Positions 58,204 to 64,000 of a stretch of DNA of 64,000 bases are shown one piece after another. This DNA comes from Agathobacter sp. (GTDB lineage Bacteria > Bacillota > Clostridia > Lachnospirales > Lachnospiraceae). Under the pieces are notes generated by a model, which was given only the letters and a program-made list of their open reading frames with translations, did no database searches and was not told the DNA's origin. The position numbers and the translations under genes are program-made. Position 1 is the stretch's first letter. Every line of letters begins with the position of its first letter. The DNA lies in assembly GCA_017409825.1 (NCBI GenBank), contig JAFQRZ010000016.1, positions 1-64,000 of the forward strand. Reading direction: 5' to 3'.

Positions 58204-58689
58204 TTACTCCTTTTCTAATTCTTCCTTTAAAAACGCTCTACCTCGTTTGAGACGCATTTTCACTGCCGACGAAGATATCTGCAAAATTTTTGCAATCTCA
58301 TCTACAGAATATCCCTCCAAATAATGAAGCATCACGACCCCTCTATTCTTCTCTGGCAATTTCTGTAACGCATCCTGCAAATCCCCTGTATCAGTCTCTT
58401 CTTGTGCTACAACCTCTGTCACCTCATCCAAAGAAGCATGTAGGCGATAGCCTCTCTTTCGTAAGGTATCGTGACATTGATTGATGGTAACACGAAGAAA
58501 CCAAGCCTTTTCTTGCTCTGGATTCATTGGAAGATGCAAGCCACAAAAATATTTTGTGAACACTTCCTGCACTACATCCTCTGCATCCTCTTTATTTTTC
58601 ATATAAGAAAAGGACAGACGATATAACATATCCGCGTACCGACCATATGCAGTTTCAAATTCCTGTTTCTCGTTTCTAAATGGATTCAA
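58204..58689 (-). CDS. ECF (extracytoplasmic function) RNA polymerase sigma factor
   Basis: 161 aa from a TTG at 58689 (read as MNPFRNEKQEF); AGGAGG lies about 7 nt upstream, and the longer frame to 58725 lacks a site. Sigma-70 region 2 (ADMLYRLSFSYMKNKEDAEDVVQEVF, about 18-45) and region 4 (LPEKNRGVVMLHYLEGYSVDEIAKIL, then SSAVKMRLKRGR) are complete. Controls genes in response to an envelope signal, released from the membrane protein encoded 4 nt downstream. Probable targets include this operon itself. Confidence 0.9.
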   Translation of the reverse strand: MNPFRNEKQEFETAYGRYADMLYRLSFSYMKNKEDAEDVVQEVFTKYFCGLHLPMNPEQEKAWFLRVTINQCHDTLRKRGYRLHASLDEVTEVVAQEETDTGDLQDALQKLPEKNRGVVMLHYLEGYSVDEIAKILQISSSAVKMRLKRGRAFLKEELEKE

Positions 58690-58707
58690 AATTCGTCCTC
58701 CTATAGT

Positions 58708-58736
58708 AATACGAATCAGAAGCACGAATGGTCACA
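58708..58736 (-). promoter_or_regulatory. Possible autoregulatory ECF promoter
   Basis: TGTGACC, 16 nt, CGTATT on the minus strand, overlapping the gap before the sigma gene, in the style of ECF promoters (AAC-type -35, CGT-type -10). Weak; the site would run the four genes downstream. Confidence 0.35.
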
Positions 58737-58754
58737 TTTATATTACAAAATTTT

Positions 58755-59378
58755 TTAAGAAACTCTTTCTTCTATCATAACCATTACCATTTCTTGATAA
58801 ACTGCTTCCAATTTCTGTTTAAACTGATCGACAAGTAATTCCCTTCCACATACGGATATCACATACTGTTCATCAATTTTTACAACTAAAATTTTCTCTG
58901 GTTTCTCTCCATGCCATTGATTTCCCAACACCTGTGATTGTATTCCTATTGCAAAGTCTCTTGCATTTTCTGCAACTGTTACATGAAATGCTCCTACCAT
59001 AAAACGCCCCGCATTATACAAGTCGATCATCGTAGCTGCATCGTCAATTGCTCCCACCTGACTCTCTGGTATACAATACATCTGTGTCAAATCCATTGTC
59101 TGTGTCAAATCATATTTTGCAGGCATATCTATAACTGCAGTTTCAAAATGCCCGCCCATAATGGCAAAACGCTCTTCTTGGGCATACATTTCCCATGTTT
59201 TTGTCAAAATCTCTGTTGCATCCGCAATTTCCATATAAAATTCTGACTCTGTTTCCTTGAACTCTTCTGTCTCGGGCATTCCTTGTGTGTTATTTACATT
59301 GCTGTTTCCACATCCAACACCTACAAGCAACAACATCATCAACACCAAAACATATATTAAAACTTTTCTTAAGTTCAT
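58755..59378 (-). CDS. DUF4358-type lipoprotein (copy A)
   Basis: 207 aa from the ATG at 59378 (MNLRKVLIYVL), with GGAGG 10 nt upstream; a GTG two codons earlier is an alternative. A long hydrophobic signal ends in VGVGCGN, an atypical lipobox. The mature domain parallels copy B at 57016-57621 (DATEILTKTWEMYAQ; LGNQWHGEKPEKILVVKID). First gene of the putative sigma operon, with a clear sigma-A promoter. Function unknown. Confidence 0.7.
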   Translation of the reverse strand: MNLRKVLIYVLVLMMLLLVGVGCGNSNVNNTQGMPETEEFKETESEFYMEIADATEILTKTWEMYAQEERFAIMGGHFETAVIDMPAKYDLTQTMDLTQMYCIPESQVGAIDDAATMIDLYNAGRFMVGAFHVTVAENARDFAIGIQSQVLGNQWHGEKPEKILVVKIDEQYVISVCGRELLVDQFKQKLEAVYQEMVMVMIEERVS

Positions 59379-59421
59379 AAACACAATTCCTCCATTTATA
59401 TACGGCATAATGCACTTTCAT

Positions 59422-59450
59422 ATCATAGCATAAGGAACTTTTCTTGTCTA
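59422..59450 (-). promoter_or_regulatory. Predicted sigma-A promoter of the lipoprotein-sigma operon
   Basis: TAGACA, 17 nt, TATGAT on the minus strand, 43 nt upstream of copy A. The 269 bp gap to htpG also holds a 12 bp direct repeat, TAGCATAAGGAA, at 59426-59437 and 59606-59617. Confidence 0.65.
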
Positions 59451-59517
59451 TTCATCGTAGTTTATAAACTTTTAAGAATTATAAACCCCTTGATTTTACT
59501 GGGTTTGCTACACCTTG

Positions 59518-59544
59518 TTAGCACTCCATCTAAAAGAGTGCTAG
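59518..59544. promoter_or_regulatory. CIRCE operator (HrcA binding site)
   Basis: TTAGCACTC, 9 nt, GAGTGCTAG; this matches CIRCE (TTAGCACTC-N9-GAGTGCTAA) at 17 of 18 arm positions and the exact spacer length. It ends 7 bp before the htpG -35 box. Confidence 0.87.
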
Positions 59545-59551
59545 TTTTCTA

Positions 59552-59580
59552 TTGACTTTTAAAATGGAAAGGACTATCAT
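59552..59580 (+). promoter_or_regulatory. Predicted sigma-A promoter of htpG
   Basis: TTGACT, 17 nt, TATCAT, directly downstream of the CIRCE operator and 67 nt before the htpG start (AAAAGGAG SD). Confidence 0.75.
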
Positions 59581-59647
59581 CTTTTACAGATGAAAAATTC
59601 CACCTTAGCATAAGGAATGATAGATTTAGAAAAGGAGTACTACAAGT

Positions 59648-61618
59648 ATGGCAAACAAACATGGAAGCCTGTCCATCGACAGCGAAAACCTATTTCCTAT
59701 TATTAAAAAATGGTTGTATTCTGACCACGACATCTTTTATCGTGAGCTCATCTCAAACGGCTGCGATGCAATTACGAAACTCAAAAAATTAGACATGATG
59801 GGAGAATATGCTCTTCCTGCAGATTACAAGGCAAAAATTGAAGTAATCGTTAGCCCTGAAGACAAAACGATTAAATTTATCGATAACGGTCTTGGTATGA
59901 CAGCAGATGAAGTAGAGGAATACATCACCAAAATTGCATTTTCTGGTGCAACGGACTTTATCGAAAAATACAAAGACAAATCCAATGACGACCAGATTAT
60001 CGGTCACTTCGGTCTCGGCTTCTACTCTGCATTTATGGTAGCTGACGAAGTAACCATCGATACCCTCTCTTATCAGGATGGTGCATCTGCAGTTCACTGG
60101 TCTTGCTATGGTGGCACAGAATATGATTTATCCGATAGTGACAAAACAACGATTGGAACAGAAATCACATTATACTTAAATGAAGATAGTCTTGCTTTTG
60201 CAAACGAATATCGTGCACGCGAAGTCATCCAGAAATACTGCTCTTTCATGCCAACTGAAATCTATTTGAGCAAAGCTGGTGCTGAAATTCAGAAAGATGA
60301 CGAGGGAAATGAAATTGCACCTACACCATTGAACGACGTGCATCCACTTTGGGCAAAAAATCCAAAAGACTGCTCCGAAGATGATTACAAGACTTTTTAC
60401 CGCAATGTATTCCTGGACTACAAGGAACCTCTCTTCTGGATTCACTTAAATATGGATTATCCATTTAACTTAAAGGGTATTCTTTACTTCCCTAAGATTA
60501 ATACCGAGTACGATTCCATTGAAGGAACCATCAAGCTTTACAACAATCAAGTATTTATCGCAGATAATATCAAGGAAGTTATCCCTGAATTCCTGATGTT
60601 ATTAAAGGGTGTTATCGACTGTCCAGACTTACCACTGAACGTATCTCGTAGTGCATTACAGAACGATGGATTTGTTAAGAAAATCTCCGAATACATCACC
60701 AAAAAGGTTGCAGACAAGCTCATCGGTATGTGCAAGACAGAAAAAGAAGCTTATGAAAAATACTGGGATGATATCAGTCCATTCATCAAATTTGGCTGCC
60801 TAAAGGATGAAAAATTCTGTGATAAAATGAATGACTACATTCTTTTCAAAGATATCAACGACAAGTATCAGACATTACCGGAACTCCTTGCTCCAGTTGC
60901 CAAAGAAACTTCTTCTGATTCTGCAGTAGATGAAAATGGCGAAACTGTGGAAGCTGAAATTGTTGACGAAAATGCAGATGATATCACAACTGCGGACGAC
61001 CTCAAGGACGAACGCAAGGTAGTTTACTATGTAACTGACATGAACCAGCAGGGACAGTACATTACTCTTTTCAAAGAACAGGGTATGAACGCAGTTATTT
61101 TAAACCACAACATTGATACCTCCTTCATTTCACAGCTTGAAATGAGAAATGAAAACTATCGTTTCATGCGTATCGACGCGGACCTTACCGAATCTTTAAA
61201 AGAAGAATCTAGCGAAGATTTGACGGAAATCACAACTACACTTTCTGAAGTATTCAAGAGTGCCTTAAACAATGAAAAGCTTACAGTAAAGGTAGAAAAA
61301 CTCAAAAACGATAGTATCGCTTCCGTGATTACACTTTCTGAAGAAGGTCGTCGTATGCAGGATATGATGAGAATGTACGCCATGAACGGCATGGGTGGCA
61401 TGGACATGAATATGTTTGCTGCTGACCAGACCCTTACCTTAAATGCAAACAATGCATTGGTTCAGTTCATCTTAGAACACAAAGACAGCGAACACGTTCC
61501 AATGTTTGCAGAACAGCTTTACGATTTGGCGCTTCTTAGCAATCAACCACTTTCGACAGAAGCAATGGCAAAATTTGTAAAACGCAGTAATGACATCATG
61601 TTACTTTTAACGAAGTAA
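59648..61618 (+). CDS. htpG: Molecular chaperone HtpG (Hsp90)
   Basis: 656 aa. ATP-dependent Hsp90 dimer. N-terminal GHKL ATPase motifs: FYRELISNGCDAITKL (about residues 26-41; usually NASDA, here NGCDA), FIDNGLGMTADE and IGHFGLGFYSAFMV. Middle domain DLPLNVSRSALQND and a dimerising C-terminus ending in helical repeats. Acidic insertion near 420-455. Preceded by CIRCE, so predicted to be repressed by HrcA, and followed by its own terminator. Confidence 0.95.
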   Translation: MANKHGSLSIDSENLFPIIKKWLYSDHDIFYRELISNGCDAITKLKKLDMMGEYALPADYKAKIEVIVSPEDKTIKFIDNGLGMTADEVEEYITKIAFSGATDFIEKYKDKSNDDQIIGHFGLGFYSAFMVADEVTIDTLSYQDGASAVHWSCYGGTEYDLSDSDKTTIGTEITLYLNEDSLAFANEYRAREVIQKYCSFMPTEIYLSKAGAEIQKDDEGNEIAPTPLNDVHPLWAKNPKDCSEDDYKTFYRNVFLDYKEPLFWIHLNMDYPFNLKGILYFPKINTEYDSIEGTIKLYNNQVFIADNIKEVIPEFLMLLKGVIDCPDLPLNVSRSALQNDGFVKKISEYITKKVADKLIGMCKTEKEAYEKYWDDISPFIKFGCLKDEKFCDKMNDYILFKDINDKYQTLPELLAPVAKETSSDSAVDENGETVEAEIVDENADDITTADDLKDERKVVYYVTDMNQQGQYITLFKEQGMNAVILNHNIDTSFISQLEMRNENYRFMRIDADLTESLKEESSEDLTEITTTLSEVFKSALNNEKLTVKVEKLKNDSIASVITLSEEGRRMQDMMRMYAMNGMGGMDMNMFAADQTLTLNANNALVQFILEHKDSEHVPMFAEQLYDLALLSNQPLSTEAMAKFVKRSNDIMLLLTK

Positions 61619-61622
61619 AAAC

Positions 61623-61665
61623 AAAACAGGAATATAATGCTTCCATTATATTCCTGTTTTTCTAT
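61623..61665. terminator. Bidirectional terminator between htpG and the PAP2 gene
   Basis: A 16 bp stem (61623-61638 with 61645-61660) and a 6 nt loop, with T-runs on either strand, between converging genes. Confidence 0.9.
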
Positions 61666-61706
61666 TTCCTTTGTTCTAAAGTCACATGATATCTTTTAAC
61701 AAATTT

Positions 61707-62240
61707 CTATGCTTTCTTTGCTCTCCAAATCGCAAATTGGCGGAATGCCCAATCTACACCAATTGCAACCAAAATTGCAATTGCAAATCCGCCGAGTACA
61801 TCGGTTGGAAAATGTACAAACAAATACAATCTGGAGAATCCAATCAATGTTGCAATTATTACCGCTGGAATACCGATTTTCTTATTGTTTAAAAACAATG
61901 CAACCGCCGCAACCATACTATTGATGGAGTGTCCCGATGGAAATGAATGTCCATGCGGACGGGATGATAATAATATATCTACAGCAGGATATATGTCGCA
62001 TGGTCTTGGTCTTGCAAAAATATTCTTCAAAATCAAGTTTCCCAAAATAAAGGTACACAGCATGGATAACAATAACTGTAATCCCATTTTGCGGTGTTTC
62101 TTGAAACAAAGGCAAATCACACCAATCGCAATCCAAAACCAGCCATCATCTCCCAAAGATGTAATAAACAACATAATAGCATCCAACACTGGATTATGTA
62201 TTTCCTGCAACGCATACAGGATTGAAAATTCCCATTGCAT
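61707..62240 (-). CDS. PAP2 superfamily phosphatase, membrane
   Basis: 177 aa from the ATG at 62240 (MQWEFSIL); GAGG lies 8 nt upstream, whereas the ATG at 62246 is too close. About five transmembrane segments. All three acid-phosphatase motifs: KNIFARPRP, PSGHS and SRLYLFVHFPTD. Dephosphorylates a lipid phosphate such as undecaprenyl pyrophosphate or phosphatidic acid. Last gene of the maf-containing operon, following the PpiC lipoprotein. Confidence 0.9.
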   Translation of the reverse strand: MQWEFSILYALQEIHNPVLDAIMLFITSLGDDGWFWIAIGVICLCFKKHRKMGLQLLLSMLCTFILGNLILKNIFARPRPCDIYPAVDILLSSRPHGHSFPSGHSINSMVAAVALFLNNKKIGIPAVIIATLIGFSRLYLFVHFPTDVLGGFAIAILVAIGVDWAFRQFAIWRAKKA

Positions 62241-62252
62241 AATCATTTCCTC

Positions 62253-63254
62253 TTATTCTCTAAAGTATTTTTCATACGTTTCAAAAAAGCTATTCGTTTT
62301 GATTTTTCCAGATGTGTCCACCTTAATCTCTTCCCATACCTTTTCGTTTACTTCGAACTGCGAATTTTCGATAAATTCAATAAATTTGTCATCGAACTGT
62401 TCCTTACGTCTTTTGGCGATAATATTTGCTTTGTTTTCTTCGGTCAGTTCTTTCTCAAACTTACTTAAGCATTTGATGAAATAATATCCCTCATCCGTCG
62501 TAATCATAGCAGAAGTTTCTCCGTTATCCAAATGGAATACGACATCATCTACCGCTTCTGGATACTCACCACGAGCCAAATCTCGTTCAATACTATCCGC
62601 CTCATTATAGGTAGTGGCAAGACTCTCAAATTTCTCTTTATTCGCAAGTTTCTTCTGCACCAATTTTGCTTTTTCTTCACTCTTTACAAAGATTTGCTGG
62701 ATGCGCATCACACGTGCTTCATCATCGCTTACTTCCTCATTGATGCCCTGTGTCAGCTTATTATATAACTTCTGTGCAATGGCATACTTTTCATAAAATC
62801 GTTTCATTTTATTTTTGTCTATGCCAATATAGGAAGTCTCCTCTTTGCTTAAAGACTCATAATATTCTTCTGCCGCCTTTGCCGCCTTATCCTTTTCTTC
62901 CTGTGTAAGCGTAACTTCCTGCTGCTCTGCCAACTGCTTCATACACATAATATTCGCCAGTTCAGTCAAAGTGATATCTTTCACATACGCTTCTAATTTT
63001 CCATCTTCTGTAAGCTTTTTATCATCGTACTCCCACAAATTTATACCATACGCATACCCATAAATATTTTGGTAATTGCATAAATATAAACGTGCTTCCT
63101 CTTTGGTGCATTTCTCTCCATTAATCGAAAACACATGATTACGTCCTACGGAATTCATATTTAGGACGATTTCTGTATCGCCAATCGTACATCCGGTGAA
63201 AGCACTGGATAATAACGCTACAGCCAGACATAACGTTACTATTTTTCTTTTCAT
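62253..63254 (-). CDS. Peptidyl-prolyl isomerase lipoprotein (PrsA/SurA-like)
   Basis: 333 aa. Signal peptide ending in FTGC (lipobox), a SurA/PrsA N-terminal helical region (about 50-180), then a parvulin PpiC domain (about 185-280; RIQQIFVKSEEKAKLV ... DEGYYFIKCLSKFEKE). Folds secreted proteins on the outer face of the membrane. Follows the small acidic protein gene after 3 nt and precedes PAP2. Confidence 0.87.
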   Translation of the reverse strand: MKRKIVTLCLAVALLSSAFTGCTIGDTEIVLNMNSVGRNHVFSINGEKCTKEEARLYLCNYQNIYGYAYGINLWEYDDKKLTEDGKLEAYVKDITLTELANIMCMKQLAEQQEVTLTQEEKDKAAKAAEEYYESLSKEETSYIGIDKNKMKRFYEKYAIAQKLYNKLTQGINEEVSDDEARVMRIQQIFVKSEEKAKLVQKKLANKEKFESLATTYNEADSIERDLARGEYPEAVDDVVFHLDNGETSAMITTDEGYYFIKCLSKFEKELTEENKANIIAKRRKEQFDDKFIEFIENSQFEVNEKVWEEIKVDTSGKIKTNSFFETYEKYFRE

Positions 63255-63257
63255 ATC

Positions 63258-63521
63258 TTATCCTTCTACAATCAAAAATCTACCGCTTGGAAGCGCAAAT
63301 ACTTCACTCGCCTCCAAAATATCCTCGTCGGACATACCTGAAATATCTGTGCCCGCTTCATCAAAATATTCTTTTACTTCTCTTAGATTTTTGCAGACAA
63401 CTGCCATACAGTCATCTAAGAATTCTTCCGCTTCCTCTGGAGTTTCAGCCACATTTTCTGGAAAAAGCTGTCCCTGATTCTCAAGAAATACCTCTAATAC
63501 TTCATCATCGTAATTATACAT
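63258..63521 (-). CDS. Small acidic hypothetical protein
   Basis: 87 aa, very acidic (many D and E), no cysteine motif, signal peptide or membrane helix. Central ETPEEAEEFLDDCMAVV and a C-terminal EVFALPSGRFLIVEG strand. I recognise it as a small Lachnospiraceae-type protein but know no function. GGAGG-type site upstream; lies between maf and the PpiC gene in an operon. Confidence 0.75.
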   Translation of the reverse strand: MYNYDDEVLEVFLENQGQLFPENVAETPEEAEEFLDDCMAVVCKNLREVKEYFDEAGTDISGMSDEDILEASEVFALPSGRFLIVEG

Positions 63522-63557
63522 AGAAAACCCTCCTAATATAATTGTGTTATGGCTAGT

Positions 63558-64000
63558 TTACCATAAATGGATATCAATTCCAATCTTTTTTAATTCCTGA
63601 TAAATTCTTGCAATCGGAAGTCCAACCACATTATTGTAGTCTCCATCAATTTTTTCAATGTAAATCGCACATTTTCCTTGAATGCCATAGCTTCCCGCTT
63701 TGTCCATCGGCTCCCCGGTAGCAATGTAGCGATCAATCTCTGCCTCACTCATTGGGTGCATTTTCACATTCGTTTTTTCATAAAAAACGAGTTCCCCGGC
63801 ACGACCACTCTTGTCAATAAGCACGAGTGTCACCCCTGTAAATACGCTATGCGTGTTTCCCGAAAGCATCGTCAGCATTCGCTTTGCATCTGCTTCATCC
63901 ACTGGTTTTCCGAGGATTTTGCCATCATAGGCTACCACCGTATCTGCACCAATCACCAAAATATCAGATGGAGTTGTTATATCTTTATGCTCTTCTCCAA
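63558..64000 (-). CDS. maf: Maf family nucleoside triphosphate pyrophosphatase (partial)
   Basis: The reading frame stays open to the window end, so the N-terminus (with the usual SASPRR motif) is missing; about 147 residues are seen, from GEEHKDITTPSDILVIGADT to IDIHLW. The conserved GADTVV, GKILGKP, SGNTHSVFTGV and AGSYGIQG motifs are present. Hydrolyses non-canonical dNTPs such as dTTP/UTP or modified nucleotides, and is linked to septation in Bacillus. First visible gene of maf-small protein-ppiC-PAP2. Confidence 0.9.
   Translation of the reverse strand, partial: GEEHKDITTPSDILVIGADTVVAYDGKILGKPVDEADAKRMLTMLSGNTHSVFTGVTLVLIDKSGRAGELVFYEKTNVKMHPMSEAEIDRYIATGEPMDKAGSYGIQGKCAIYIEKIDGDYNNVVGLPIARIYQELKKIGIDIHLW

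Noticed and set aside
59489-59514. Hairpin AAACCC/GGGTTT upstream of CIRCE
   Set aside because: Only a 6 bp AT-rich stem with a long loop; too weak to call a terminator.
1-64000. CRISPR arrays, tRNA or rRNA genes
   Set aside because: No regularly spaced repeats and no tRNA-like or rRNA sequence were recognised by eye; a tRNAscan and Rfam search would settle it.

Overview
The window is chromosomal DNA of a low-GC, endospore-forming Clostridia, most likely a Lachnospiraceae. Reasons: spoIIP, SD-rich genes with many GGAGG sites, a clostridial GlnRS, a HgdC/HgdB-type oxygen-sensitive enzyme fusion, and an MBOAT/DHHW/DUF4358-type locus of the sort common in gut Lachnospiraceae. I see no rRNA, tRNA, CRISPR array, transposase or prophage gene. 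Most of it is ordinary core genome, mainly on the minus strand, interrupted by accessory blocks.

Layout. 1-530: two divergent copies of a roughly 210-230 bp hairpin repeat in opposite orientation. 531-6065 (minus): asnA, a MATE exporter, hemW, lepA. 6234-21178 (minus): a TetR regulator followed by two giant secreted/surface proteins (2494 and 2254 aa), bracketed by copies of the same UUCG terminator. 21334-24950 (minus): spoIIP reading into nucleoside salvage (udp, cdd, deoB). 25021-25597: a 577 bp imperfect palindrome with 41 bp perfect ends, next to rpsT (plus). 26070-29460 (minus): a CydDC-like heterodimeric ABC exporter with a 14 bp palindrome in its leader. 29599-36656 (minus): comEA, response regulator, histidine kinase, GerMN lipoprotein, comEC, holA. 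36738-40459 (minus) and 40720-41943 (plus): argC-GNAT-argB-argD divergent from argG, with two ARG boxes between them. 42010-47670 (minus): an LtaS-like enzyme, DUF2225, glnS, a rhomboid-like membrane protein. 47903-52552 (plus): a 1414 aa double-ATPase 2-hydroxyacyl-CoA dehydratase activase fusion and a DUF1622 membrane protein. 52573-54336 (minus): Na/Pi cotransporter with a PhoU-like tail. 54490-59378 (minus): DUF4358-type lipoprotein, ECF sigma factor, membrane anti-sigma candidate, second DUF4358-type lipoprotein, MBOAT O-acyltransferase, DHHW protein. 59648-61618 (plus): htpG behind a CIRCE operator. 61707-64000 (minus): maf (cut by the window end), a small acidic protein, a PpiC-type lipoprotein, a PAP2 phosphatase.

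The strongest candidates for something undescribed are: (1) the ECF-sigma-led envelope acylation operon with paired lipoproteins; (2) the TetR-twin-giant surface protein module; (3) the long palindromic elements, where two copies show compensatory base-pair changes; (4) a GNAT acetyltransferase in the argJ position; and (5) a two-component system with a GerMN lipoprotein, reminiscent of MtrAB-LpqB, inside the competence operon. Function calls rest on reading the translations; no database search was possible.
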